A stretch of 64,000 nucleotides of DNA from Acanthacorydalis orientalis (taxonomy: Eukaryota > Arthropoda > Insecta > Megaloptera > Corydalidae): contig CM068319.1 of NCBI GenBank assembly GCA_034766995.1, positions 26,430,459 to 26,494,458 of the forward strand, in the 5' to 3' direction. A model generated the notes under the pieces. It worked only from the letters and a program-made list of their open reading frames with translations. It was not told the origin of the DNA and ran no database searches. Each line of letters starts with the position of its first letter. The stretch's first letter is position 1. The position numbers and the translations under genes are program-made. This document shows positions 1-12,393 of this stretch, piece after piece.

Positions 1-252
1 GAAAATCTAATGATAAAATAGGTAGTACTATACCAGATTTTTTTTAATCAGTGCACTAAAAATTATTGTTTAATATAATTACACCATAAATTAAAAATAT
101 TTGAAAGAATAAAATTTTTATTAAATATACATACAAAAATGGAGAATTTTATTCTAGAAATTCTTACGAATTTTACTTATATATTGTGTTTTGAGCTGTC
201 TTTATTCCGCGCCGTTATTTTTGAATACTTCATAATGTAATATTTTTTTAAT

Positions 253-304
<52 letters not shown>

Positions 305-343
305 ATAAGAAAATATTGTAATGAAATATTTATATTTTATCAG

Positions 344-1862
344 AACTTACGGATGAAGATATAATTGCCCAGGCATTTATATTCTTTTTCGCTGGATTCG
401 ATACTGTGTCAGGAGTTGTAAGTTTCACCGCTCATGAGATAGCAGTAAATCCAGATATTCAACAACGGATACAAGAAGAAATTGATATAGTATTAGACGA
501 ATTCAACGGTAAACTGACATATGAAGGATTGAATAAAATGAAATATTTAGATATGGTTCTATCAGGTATATATTTAACATGATATGTAACGTATAAACAA
601 TACATTCCTTATTTATTTTATAATGTAATTTTAGAAAGTTTACGAAAGTGGTCATTGGCTCCAAACACTGATCGTATTTGTACAAAACCATTTACGTTTG
701 AAGAAAACGACGGATCGATAATAACTATCGAAAAAAATACTAACATTACGATACCTATTACTGGTTTTCATTACGATCCAAAATATTTTCCCGAGCCTGA
801 TAAATTTGATCCAGAACGATTTAGTGATGAGAATAAACATAATATCAAACCTTTAACATATATGCCATTCGGTATAGGACCTAGAAACTGTATTGGTGAG
901 TTGTTTTTTTTTCATTCTCTCATTATTCTAACGAGTATTTTTCTTCGCATACCAGATACAACTTTTATATACAATAAACAATAATTTAACTTGCTATAAT
1001 CGATTAGAAGTTATAAAGACATTGTTGGAAATTTATATAATAATATTCTTTAAAGTCTATATATTATATGTTCAGAAAAATATATTGTTAAAAGTTTGTA
1101 CTAATATATATTGTCTGTAATTATGATAATAATACTAAGATTAATTTATCATACCTGGGACATGTGAAAGTTGTTTCATCACTGATATAGAAAATTTAAT
1201 GCTTTATTTTAAATCAAATGTCATTTTTGTAAATTTATGAATATAATGTTCTTATTTATGAATATTATTTTTATACATTGTGTAAAAAAATGTATATTAA
1301 AAATACTACGGATTTTTTTAAATTAACTGTCGCTGTGTTCTAAAGTTGGGTGTCACTGAAATGCATATAAGCAATAGAAAATACAATGAGACATGTTCGA
1401 AATCTTATAATTTCAAATTAGAGTTTTTTTGTTGCTTGTGAAGGAATAGGGAAGTAATTTATTTAATTGAATTTCATCACAACACCAAAACCTATTAGTG
1501 TTACATTATGAAAATATTTTATCTTCTACTCAACTATTCTTCAAAATAGATGCAATAATGACATTTATATACTAATAGTTAAAAGTAAATGATTATCAAA
1601 AATGTTTTTTTTTTGATTAAAGAAGTTTAAAAATATTGTCGAAATAAAATCACATTTTTGTTAATTGTATATAAAAGAATATTTCATATTTTTAGGATCA
1701 AGATTTGCATTAATGGAAGCTAAAATTGCTTTCGTCTATCTTTTATCGCGTTTTGACATGGTCGTTACTAAAAAGACACAAATTCCATTAAAATTATTAC
1801 GAACAGCGACTAAAATGACTGCAGAAAAAGGATTTCATCTAGGTTTAAAACTTCGAAATTAA
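344..1862 (+). CDS. Cytochrome P450, CYP9-like (CYP3 clan), 3' part of gene
   Basis: Three C-terminal exons are joined by GT..AG introns: 344-565, 635-895 and 1696-1862 (stop TAA 1860-1862). The first exon enters in phase 1, so upstream exons lie left of the window. It is a heme-thiolate monooxygenase; members of this family oxidise xenobiotics at the endoplasmic reticulum using P450 reductase. Visible landmarks are the oxygen-binding I-helix AGFDTVS, the K-helix ExxR as ESLRK, the PERF-type FDPERF, and the heme loop FGIGPRNCIG with its cysteine ligand, all intact. The stretch SLAPNTDRICTKPFT, and SRFALMEAKIAF after the heme loop, fit CYP9 better than CYP6. An intron sits directly after the heme-loop CIG. 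About 216 codons are present, some 40 percent of a usual ~510-aa P450. A candidate poly(A) signal AATAAA is at 2077-2082. The subfamily cannot be settled without the N-terminus. Confidence 0.93.
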
Positions 1863-2827
1863 TTTTAGTATATCATTGTTTGTTAATTACTTTTTTTGTA
1901 TGTAAACACTCAGGTGTAGTGTGTAAACTATAAAATCATTTAGTTTTAATACAATTATTCATTGTATTATTTTATTTTATGTTATTTGAATAAGAATTAT
2001 AGATATATTAAAATTTCTTTATATTGTTATTTAGCATATTCTATTGCTAAATAGGTATATATATCATTGTAAAAACAATAAAAATAACTTTAATTGATTT
2101 ACAGGAATTATAAGATGGCAATATGAATGTTTTCTTTATGTACTTTAATTTATTTTTTATTAATAACTAAAATTTTGCTACCATCTTTATTATCTATCTA
2201 TGTTTTTTAATTGTAAAAATAAATATATAATACATAATTAATGTAAAAAATAAATGTTTAACATAATTGTATATGACTGTATTTTTATACAAAGTATTGT
2301 TAAACAAGACAAATTACCGAACAATGAATCAAATCGTATTGTAATTTTGGATTGCATTATTCAAAATAATTAACAGTTTCCTCTACAATTATCAAATATT
2401 GGCTTTTACTAAAACAAATGTTAATTTAGAATATAATTCGTATGATATAATTTTTCAAATAAAATCAATTTGAAATAAATTCACATTTTCAATTTGTTTT
2501 ATTTAATTAAAGGAGCAATTGAGGGCATTAATGATTTAAATATACTAAAATGGAATGCAGAAAAAGTGCTATAAAGGTCTAGGGAGTCGTATTTCAACCG
2601 AATCAATATTCAAAACATACAGAAAGAATAATAAAAGAATAGATTTCTTATAACACATATTTAATTTTTTTTATTCCCTTTACAGCCAGGTTTGTTTACA
2701 TTTTTTTTATTTCAGAAATAAAAAAATCACCTTTTTTATTTAAATTTTTTTTATATTTTGTATACGTATAAAAAGAATTAATAATAAGATAGTAAAAAAT
2801 AGTAATAACAATTTATTTCTACTTATT

Positions 2828-2861
<34 letters not shown>

Positions 2862-2871
2862 CACATATATA

Positions 2872-2918
<47 letters not shown>

Positions 2919-3066
2919 ACTAACAAGCATGTATGTTATATTTATTTCAATATCAGTGTTTTTTAATGATCCAATACCAAAATTATACAAAAACAAAAAA
3001 CCCAGACTTATGCCTATTCATGAAAATAGCTAGAATAGTGTATGCATTTAAAAAAAATGAACTTAC
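1863..3066. other. Intergenic, AT-rich
   Basis: This stretch holds the P450 3' UTR (AATAAA at 2077) and, at about 2828-2920, an interrupted (TA)n tract. I looked on the minus strand for further exons of the transporter exon that ends at 3067 and found none with coding character. Confidence 0.6.
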
Positions 3067-3226
3067 CGCATTGAATTATCGCATAAGGTAAGGTAATAAT
3101 AGGAAATACTCCAAAGACATCCACTATGCATAAAGTAGCGTAAAAATCCGATAATCCTCTTTTGTCACTCGCACAATCATTACTCACTGATGACTCTAAT
3201 AAAGATGTTCTTTCGTTTGTTCCCAT
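3067..3226 (-). CDS. N-terminal exon of a probable AAAP-family amino acid transporter (orphan exon)
   Basis: Reading leftward from ATG at 3226, 53 codons plus one base end at a consensus donor (GTAAGT, 3066-3061). The peptide starts with a polar cytosolic tail, MGTNERTSLLESS. It then enters a first membrane segment containing DVFGVFPIITLPYAIIQCG. That resembles the first helix of the amino acid/auxin permease superfamily (SLC32/36/38), where a small-residue stretch is followed by LPYA-(x)n-G. The tail contains ERTSLL, which fits the acidic dileucine sorting signal [DE]xxxL[LI]. If real, this would suggest an endolysosomal protein. No following exon is visible between 3066 and the P450, so the rest would have to lie left of the window, with the P450 nested in an intron, or else be lost. 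The family assignment rests on one helix only. Confidence 0.45.
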
Positions 3227-3556
3227 TTTAAAAAAACAATTACAATATGATTATGTTAACGAAATGATAAACTTGCACTGTCACAAGTAATTGAAAATAT
3301 GTTTTAAGTACAAATAATGTCTACTATCTGTTGTATTACATTTTGTGCACATGCTAGGGGAAGACATTTATGAAAGCCGATCATCATTGACTTCTTTCTA
3401 ATCATGCACTTTTTATATTTTTATTCAAATGTCAATAAAATATAGTAATTAGATTTCATGGTCAACATAGCTATTGCCGATAAGTGCGTGCAGTTGGTTT
3501 GCCGTTTTCACTCGGATGAGAATATTATGAAGAAACCAGATAAGTTTTAGTTGAAT

Positions 3557-3587
3557 TATAAAGAAGCCGTACATTCGCAACAGTTTA
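3557..3587 (+). promoter_or_regulatory. Candidate TATA/Inr core promoter
   Basis: TATAAAG at 3557-3563 is followed 25 bases later by an initiator-like ACAGTTT (A at 3582). The block 3470-3605 is less AT-rich than its surroundings. It could start a plus-strand transcript, for example a distant 5' UTR exon of the SLC5 gene whose 5' UTR acceptor is at 10300, but no donor links them. This is a pattern match only. Confidence 0.25.
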
Positions 3588-3647
3588 TTCAGAACAACTA
3601 GTCTGACGACTATTATTTAATTATATACAATATATGTGAAATGTAAA

Positions 3648-3649
<2 letters not shown>

Positions 3650-3701
<52 letters not shown>

Positions 3702-3702
3702 T

Positions 3703-3735
<33 letters not shown>

Positions 3736-3750
3736 ATATATATTTATATA
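3650..3750. repeat. (TA)n tract
   Basis: Interrupted TA dinucleotide run, about 100 bp; it produces the spurious YIYIYI open frame that continues to 4013 through a second tract at 3884-3962. Confidence 0.9.
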
Positions 3751-3881
3751 TTCAACACAGCTTTTTTACGTTAACATATTTCTTTCATTTGTTGTATTCC
3801 TTGAAAATTACTTTCGAAAACATTGCTGTAAACAAACCTTTTTTTTATAAAGAAATGACTTATTTATGTTTAATGCATTAT

Positions 3882-3945
<64 letters not shown>

Positions 3946-4774
3946 TCTATATATATATATACAATAATTTTTATTTCTTTTTCTGTATGAAGAAGTTTAA
4001 TTGTAAAAAGTAATAAAATAAATACATATAAAGGTCTATATAAATAGAATGATTATGTAAAATGTATTGTTATATTCTGTAATTAAAACAATTTGCTTTT
4101 AAATCTATGCAAAAAAGTGGATATATTTATATCAATATGTTATTTATTCATAAATTAATTTTTGTTCCAATTGCAGACTGATCGCTAAGTTATTTAGTAT
4201 TGATTTCTATATGAGATGTGCTACGAAAGAATCTTCACTGAACAATTAGTTTACACAATATTTCACAAATGGCATCACTTCTAAAATGTTTAATATTATT
4301 ATTGTTATTACAATGATGTAAAAAACTAATGCATCATAAAACGTCAAAGCGTCATCGAAAAAACGCACTCCAGCGTCGAGTGAAGGTCACCGATGACCTC
4401 CACTAATACAAATGCACAAAACATGCTAATTCAGTTTAACTTAAATGTTATATATTACATTTTAGTACAATGTAATGTACAACATTCATGTTTTACAATA
4501 TCCATCGCACAACAAAAAAATCGTTATGACACCTTGGGTAAGCCATATAAAATTGGTCCGGCATTAAACGTTTTAAATTAATGATTATTTTGTGTTATGT
4601 TAAAAATTAGAAAAGACCATAAATGATTTATTATATTCAAGCAGTATAATTTGAGATAACTTAAATTAATTGCATCTACAGTATTTTGATATATTTACAA
4701 ACAATTTTGTATTTTACTAATTATTCATTATGATCATACATTGTGAAATACTTTTTTTTATATTAATAATATTC

Positions 4775-4831
<57 letters not shown>

Positions 4832-5270
4832 TTCTATATTTATATATATATATGTTTTTTACAATAATGTAACGACTGTGTATTCTGATATATGATATTA
4901 TGATATATAATATTATATTTTAAGGCTTATTCCTTCATGAAATCTTACATTAACTGAGAATGTTCTACACTGGCAAAGATCGATCATGTAATTAGTAAAT
5001 TAATAATTTATATTTCATTTCTATATAGTTAAAAAAATATATAAATATTTGATACTAATCTTGTAAGTTTTTTTTAAATTGTATTTGATATTTATGAACA
5101 ATATAGGGAAAGAAAAAATGAATGGACTGTACATTTGTTAGTGATGTAAAGAGATTACTTACAAAATTAAATATTACATTACACAGATCAATGAAAAAAT
5201 AGCCTTGTCATGTGTCTAGGTTAATATCTCCTGATTCGATGTTTATGTTGTCTATATACATACATTCGCA

Positions 5271-5271
5271 T

Positions 5272-5343
<72 letters not shown>

Positions 5344-5354
5344 ATGTGTGTGAA
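5271..5354. repeat. Compound palindromic microsatellite (CA)n(TA)n(TG)n
   Basis: A (CA)n run passes into (TA)n and then into (TG)n, so that the whole tract is self-complementary about its middle and could extrude as a cruciform. It explains the low-complexity minus-strand open frame at 5208-5393. Confidence 0.9.
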
Positions 5355-5934
5355 ATAAGTGTGCCTAAATGCGCACATAAATTTCATAAACAAATATATT
5401 TTGAATCAATAAAAATAACAAAATGTTTAATTATGATTTCAAAACAATATACATAAAATAAAAAAATTACTTGCTTCATAGCGGCCTTTTTTAACTGAAA
5501 TTAAATGTTTATAACTTCGCCAATTATGTAAACAAATTAAAATATTTACATTATAAATACAGTTTAAAAATAATCATTATAGGTAATTAAATCATTTAAA
5601 AAAATATTAATAGAATGATCTTCAATTACATTGCAGTTCCTTCTAATTATAAAATGTCTCATAACGGTTGCACTCACTTTATTTTTTGTACTAACAACAG
5701 TAATACGTTTAAAAAAAGTAACATGTTTATGATGATTGAGCGACTTTCTAAACAAAGAGCACATTTACAGTGATTATTAACATAAAATACTTGCCTTAAA
5801 TGTACATTACTCGATACAATTTATTATGGTAAGTTCAAACTTATTTATTTAAATATAATTATCTAGTATTTAGTACATGTATGGAATTAGATTTTTTCTA
5901 TTTTGTTCTACATTTTATAATGATGAAATAATTA

Positions 5935-5982
<48 letters not shown>

Positions 5983-6166
5983 CACTCCTTTTAGATACAT
6001 GAAAATACAAATACTTTAAGTATAAAAACCTGCTTCTTTTTCAAATAATAATCCATCTGTCTAACTGTCTATTAGTTATACTATCTGTTTATCTTCTGGC
6101 TGTCTACCTATTTGCCTAACTGCCTAGCTGTCTATCTGCCCATCTGCTTATTTGTCTACATACATG

Positions 6167-6222
<56 letters not shown>

Positions 6223-6916
6223 GAGAAAGAGAGAGAAATGTGCAAAACAACTTCAAAGTGAACAAAAGAATTATTGAAAACACAAAGTGTTATATATTCA
6301 TTTATATGCCAACAAACGAACTCATGAATAAATAATAATACAATGCAGATATTAGTAAATTAGCTAGACATACAGATTAAGAGATATTTATATCATAAAA
6401 TTGCTCGAACACGACAAGTAAGGATGAGCAGATAATCATTCAATTATTTAATACGTAAGGTCAAGGTATTTTAGTCAAGACATTTCACTACGCATAAATT
6501 TCACAAAGATCCATTTACACAATAATATTCTGTTCAAAAGTGATTCATTTCTTCTTGAATGCAGCAGAATTATTTATAGCAGACACTGTATATAGGGACC
6601 GATTCTATTTTATATATCAATAATAGTTAGATTCCAATTCGATATCTTTTTTTATATATACTAGTAATATTATCACTGTTGGGAATACAATGCACACTAA
6701 ATAAAAATAAAAGTAAAATTTATATTTCAGTACATAATTCATTTTTGTTTGTTCTCAAATGGATTTTAGCTCCAATTATGTAAAAATAAAAGTTTTAGAG
6801 AGAACAAAATTTCCTGTATATATGTAGGAAATGAGTTCGTGATAAATGTGTTTATATATAGGTACGTGTAGATCAAAACCACTTGAAAATTTGTTCAGTT
6901 TAGCCATGAACTTGTA

Positions 6917-7718
6917 ACGTGGGTCGTTTGATAAGTTTAGTAAATTTCTAAGATATGGTACCACCATTCATTTGATAACGTCGCGGGTAGCAAGTGTCAC
7001 TTTTCAAACTAGCATAGGCAAAATTTCAGCCAGAAGCGACGCGTTGCTCACATTCTACAGATGTTTGAAACGAGCATTGTAGCAGTTGTCGCAAAAATGG
7101 AAAAAAACGAGTAGGCCTTTTTGCGTCGATTCGTTACCGTGGAAAAAAACATGGATCGACCACTACACACCTGAGTTGAAGCAGAAGTCAAAGCAATGGA
7201 CAACGACTGGTGAAAGTGCGCCGAAGAAGGCAAAGACTGCTTTGTCGGCTGGGAAGGTGATTTTGGGATATCCAAGGGATCATCCTGATCGACTACTAAA
7301 CGAAGGGAAAAACAATAACAGGAGCCTGTTATGCAATATTATTGGATCGTTTGAAACAAGAGCTGAAACAAAAACGGCCATGGTTCTCTTGCAAGAGGAC
7401 AACGCGCGTCCCACAAATCGACCGTCGCAGTGGCAAAATTGCACGAATTAGGCTTCGAATTGATTCCTCGTTCACCCTGTTCTTCAGACTTGTCTCCGTG
7501 CGACTTCTTCCTCTTCCCAAACATGAAAATTCGGCTCAATGAGATGAAATTCTCGTCGAATGAGGATGTTATTGCCACTGTCAGTGCGTATTTTGCATAC
7601 TCGCTCGACCAAATGTGTAGCCCTCAATGAAGACTGTATATGTTGAGAAAGAAATTCGATTTTTTCCAAACAGCGGTGTTTAACTTGCCTTTTTACCATA
7701 CTTATCAAATGCGTACGT
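6917..7718 (+). mobile_element. Defective mariner transposon (D34D type), internally deleted
   Basis: Ends are defined by imperfect terminal inverted repeats. The left is ACGTGGGTCGTTTGATAAG at 6917-6935. The right, read inward on minus, is ACGTACGCATTTGATAAG from 7718. TA dinucleotides at 6915-6916 and 7720-7721 are the expected target duplication. At about 800 bp it is much shorter than a ~1.3-kb mariner. Confidence 0.85.
7086..7640 (+). pseudogene. Mariner transposase remnant, frameshifted
   Basis: Pieces of a mariner transposase catalytic domain are spread over several frames. WIDHYTPELKQKSKQW and GESAPKKAKTALSAGKVI lie near 7150-7260. RLKQELKQKR is near 7345-7375 and EDNARPT near 7396-7417. 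AKLHELGFELIPRSPCSSDL with SPCDFFLFPNMK lies at 7430-7530. The second and third acidic residues of the D..D34D triad are still readable (EDNA, PCDFF). The first is lost: at about 7130-7155 the codons for the expected VDETW read GTG GAA AAA AAC, with a one-base insertion. The N-terminal DNA-binding region is absent. The gene cannot encode an active enzyme. Confidence 0.88.
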
Positions 7719-8191
7719 GTATCTATCCTAATTGTAATTCAGTTTGACTGTATTTTTATTATTAAAACAAAAAAATGTACATCCACTGAAATAATGAAAT
7801 TGTTTATATTCGTTTCTGTACTTTATTTATTAAAATGTCCTTCAACTAATTAAAAATGTTTTTTAAATAGACAATTGTTTTTAAAAATTTATATACAAAA
7901 TATGAAATACGTGTTTCGCGATGGTGGTTATTCTTTAATTATAAATAGACTTGTATTACATTTTCTTAAATAAAATCAATACTTATAAATCTTTTACGTG
8001 TACTTGCCACAAATACCACAAATATTTTTATTGAAATATGTTGAATACTTGTTTTAAAATTTATGTGGTTTTGAAATTCCTTTCCATTCATGTAAATTAA
8101 ATTACCCGCAGTGTTTATTATTCTATATTATTTTATATGCATATTGTTCATAATATAAATTAGTAATAACTTTTTTACGTTAGTCTATTTA

Positions 8192-8245
<54 letters not shown>

Positions 8246-9097
8246 TTGTACATACTATATTTTTAACATTAAAAAATGTAATTAAAAAGTAATAATGAGC
8301 TTAGAAAGAAACGATAAACCGAATGAATAAATAATTTTACTGGTATTATTATTATTCTCATCCTTATTATTATTTAATCGATTTAATTACAATAAATATA
8401 TGGTAAGAATGCCCTTTGCCTATATTTTAGCGCAGTGGCTCGAGAGAGTGTGGTGTTTGTGTTGTATTTCTTTGTGTTTGTGTTTGTTATATAAGATTTG
8501 AATAAAATATTTTAAAACAAGTAAAAATTCCCTTATTCTGGCTTGTTACTAATTTATAACTAACGTATGGCTAATTTACAACTAACTTATGAATACCTTA
8601 ATATCAATCGATTGTTCGTTCGGTACCATATCTAACAGATTCTTTTTCATGGTGCTTGCACATTCTTAAAGAACAGAACTCCATAGTTTGAGAAACACGG
8701 ATTTAACATATTTTTCATTGCGTTCCGATATTAAACTTTATATGGACATATTAGGCTAACAATTCTGACATTATTCTTTTTATTTAGATAAAAGATCTAT
8801 ATTTGATTATAGTTCTATTACAATCTTAGTACTAATTTTTATGAAAAATTATCTACTTATAATTGTTCTAGTCGCTACATCTAGGTATATTTGGTCTAGT
8901 CGTTAAATTTAGGTTATATTAAATTTTATAAGAAAAGAACTTAAATTATAAAACATATTAGATTTATCCAAATTATAATTTAAGTATTGATATTAGCTTG
9001 TTTTTTTAATATGAATTTTATATTTAAAATAATTTTTGTGTGTGTCTTTAAGTATAGAAATTTCTATTATCTTTTTTATAATTGTTTATTTGGTATA

Positions 9098-9152
<55 letters not shown>

Positions 9153-10300
9153 TTGTATGTATGTATGGTATAAACCTCAAGAGCAATTTATCTTTTTTTT
9201 GTAAATAAAACGAATTTTCTATTAATATTAATCAAATATTATTTTAATCGACATATTTATTTCATTTCAATAAATATTATCCCGCTTTCGCTGTTATTTT
9301 CTCAGTTTTGTTTATAAAGAAATCGTTTCCGCTCGACCTATTTATTCTAAGCAAGGCCATTATTATATATTATATATTTTTCCAATCTAATAATCCACAA
9401 AGACAATTTATATCTTCTTAATGTTTTAATCTTTAAATTATACATTTATTTCAGACAAAAAGTAATTCCGAGAAATTCGAATAACGATGAAATAACAGCT
9501 AACTGGAGTATCAGGATTATGAATTTATCCAGTCCAAATTTCTAACATGTTAATTAATATATTCATGAATCTATAATCTTAAATAGTTAAATAGAAGTCT
9601 TATGAACAGGAATTTTCCCAATGAAATTTGTTCCCAAATTTTTGATTTTGTAATACTTGTAAAACAATTCATTACCCGATTTTTCTTTCATAGATGTATG
9701 ATATACTTTTTTCTGCAGTACTCAAGACTGATTATTTTCGAAATCCATAAAGGGATTTTATTACATTTACTAGATTTGTCGGCTCGACTGTACAGTGTAA
9801 CATGTCCGAACTATTTATTCTAATTGTGTCCAGGGACGTAATATCCGCTTATCATGATTATAATAGAGGGCGCTTACGATGGACACTAATTGTATTACAC
9901 TCAACGATTTCAAACACATTATTATAGGGCAGTTGAGTAGATGATCTACTGGATTGTAATCATCAACATTGTTAATCTTTTGAAAAAATTATAAGGAATA
10001 ACGTAACGTACACTCCATGCAGATTGATTGACTAAATATTAAGTAAACGACTACAGAAATTGAAATACATATATTTTTGGAATGGAAAAGTTCTTTGTTG
10101 ATACTAAGACATCGTCAATGCAAAGATGATTAAGAGGTATTTTATATTTGAAATAAATATATTATAAAAAATTTTAATAATGCAAATATTATAATTGAAA
10201 AATTCGTTAATTCAACTTATTGTAAAATGTATAAAAATAATTTGAAATCAAATAAATAACTATGTAGTTTGTACTCAAATATTTGTTTTTTATTTTTCAG
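7719..10300. other. Intergenic region, repeats only
   Basis: It holds (TA)n tracts at about 8198-8241 and 9102-9149, and two short imperfect tandem duplications (22 bp x 2 at 8549-8592; about 26 bp x 2 near 8867-8920). The open frame at 9602-9823 shows no domain. I see no gene. Confidence 0.6.
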
Positions 10301-10306
10301 GTAGCA

Positions 10307-10357
10307 ATGAATAATAAATACATCCATTTATATATAACTGATATTCTATACATTTAA
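10307..10357 (+). promoter_or_regulatory. Upstream ORF in 5' UTR of first SLC5 gene
   Basis: The 5' UTR exon begins at 10301 after a good acceptor (pyrimidine run and CAG ending at 10300). It carries an ATG at 10307 followed by 15 more codons and a stop, ending 16 bases before the main ATG at 10374. A translated uORF of this kind would reduce or regulate translation of the transporter. Translation is not shown by sequence alone. Confidence 0.4.
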
Positions 10358-10373
10358 TAAACAAAAGTTCATC

Positions 10374-12340
10374 ATGTCTGAATCACTAGAAGATATGTTA
10401 ATTTCGTTGCATGTTCTGACATGGCCAGATTATTTGGTATTTTCACTCATGCTCCTAGTTTGTATTGTAATTGGTGTTTATTTTGGATTCTTTCATGTGT
10501 CTGCTAATGCAGCAGATTATTTAGTAGGTGGTAGAAATATGAAAGTGTTTCCGGTAGCTATGTCTTTGATTGCAAGGTGTGTATAAAGTATTATTTATAA
10601 TATGTTTTGTTTTATTTCAATTGTACTTACAAATATATAATTGAAAAAATCCCAAACACATGACATTTAAATAAAAAATATTCGGAACAAGTGAATTAAG
10701 ACTACATAACATAAAAGTTTGCTTGTAGACATTCTCAATAATAAATTAATATCTATTTTCAACACCAATACGTATTACAATGGCGATTATATATACTTAA
10801 AGTGCAGGCATAGAATTTTTTTCCAATTATCTGTGCATGTGTTTTGAAGATAATGGTATTTCTTGCACATACAAAAATACTTATTTGTGAACCAAAATAA
10901 ACCAGAATTAATTATAAGATGTCCGGTAAACAAAATGTAAATGTGGGATATAAAATTAATATTACCGATTTTCTTCTATATTTATTTAAAATATTATTTA
11001 TTCGATTAAATTAATTTACTCGTTTCCGTCCACTTTATTCGAAGAACGATGGTTATTAGATTCATATAATCTTTTGATTCCATCTTAAAATAATCTTCTT
11101 AAGCTCATGTTACTTTCAGTATATGCCATCGTAATTAACATGACAGTAAGAAATATAAATAAAAAGCAAACATGTAAAAAAAATGTATTTATTTCAGAGA
11201 AATAAATACAAGTTTTATAAATATTGTAGATATCTATAGATAAAAATCTAGATTATTTCCAAAACGTTCGTGTTAAATATATAAAATTTAATATGAATAT
11301 TTATGAAATATATTTCATTTGCAGTTTCATTTCCGGAATATCATTATTAGGAACTCCTACAGAAATCTATGTATATGGAATTCAATATATTTACATATCA
11401 GGAGGAATTCTTATAATGGGAGTTGTCTGGGGATATGTTTATTTACCAGTATTTCATAATTTAAAACTCACATCTTCGTATGAAGTAAGTACGATTATTA
11501 AAAATAACTATATTTTTTATTCCTTACTTTATTAGAATATTTTTCTAAATAAGAAATTCAATCAAAAACATCAACAAAAGAATATTTACAAGTTTTCGCT
11601 ACTCTTATTGTACAGTGAAATATTTTTATTTATTAGGTGGAAAATATTTTAATTGAAAATTATTTTTTAATAATAACATTTCAAGTTATATTTTTTACAT
11701 TGCACATTTATATACTATGAATTACTTAGTATGAATATATAATTGTATAAAAAAAAAATCAAAAATAAAAAGAAATATTCGTATTTTTAAAAACAGTGTT
11801 AATACTTTCTTAAACATAATCATAAGCATTACATCGTTTAAAAATAATATCTGAAATAATGTAAAAACACAGAAATTAAGTGTATAAAGAATTACAATCA
11901 TAACAATTTGTATAAATATTTGTTATTACTCGCAAGGTTATCTATATTATTATTTATAATTTGTCATTTATTAAATTTAAGTATAATAAATTTGTTTTAA
12001 AGATATAATGTTAGAATAAGGAGCGATAAAGGATGTGCGTGATTGAGGTCAGAAGATTATTTTGTTAACTAGTTAATTTTTAACGATTTCATACAACTAG
12101 TAGCTGAAAAAATGTACCATTGAATGTACAACTGTATCAAATAATTTACTATTACGTTAATATACATTTTTACATTACAATAGTTAAGGTGTATAAATTG
12201 TAAATCATGTCTAACATAAATGAAGAAGAGACGTGAACATTACACAAGGTTTCAATGTCATTCTAATTGAGTTATTTTTGATTTGAAAAAGATAATTAAC
12301 TATTTCAGATATATAATTATCCGTACTAATTAATTAGAGG

Positions 12341-12393
<53 letters not shown>

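Larger units (their letters stand above)
3227..6916. other. Intergenic region with (TA)n tracts
   Basis: No gene is recognised. There are (TA)n tracts at about 3650-3750, 3884-3962, 4778-4853, 5938-5979 and 6172-6219, and a compound (CA)n(TA)n(TG)n tract at 5271-5354. A spaced inverted repeat, AGGTCA-N4-TGACCT, lies at 4384-4399. Short open frames here (4393-4581 on plus, 5564-5764 on minus) have no recognisable domain and no splice context. Confidence 0.6.

Noticed and set aside
3636..4013. 125-codon plus-strand frame of YIYIYI repeats
   Set aside because: A direct translation of (TA)n tracts; similar cases at 5208-5393, 17312-17650, 27849-28172, 33306-33575 and 36869-37084 were dropped for the same reason.
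4393..4581. 62-codon plus-strand frame
   Set aside because: No recognisable domain, no splice context, codon content like its surroundings.
7048..7708. Minus-strand frames over the mariner element
   Set aside because: Antisense shadows of the decayed transposase on the plus strand.
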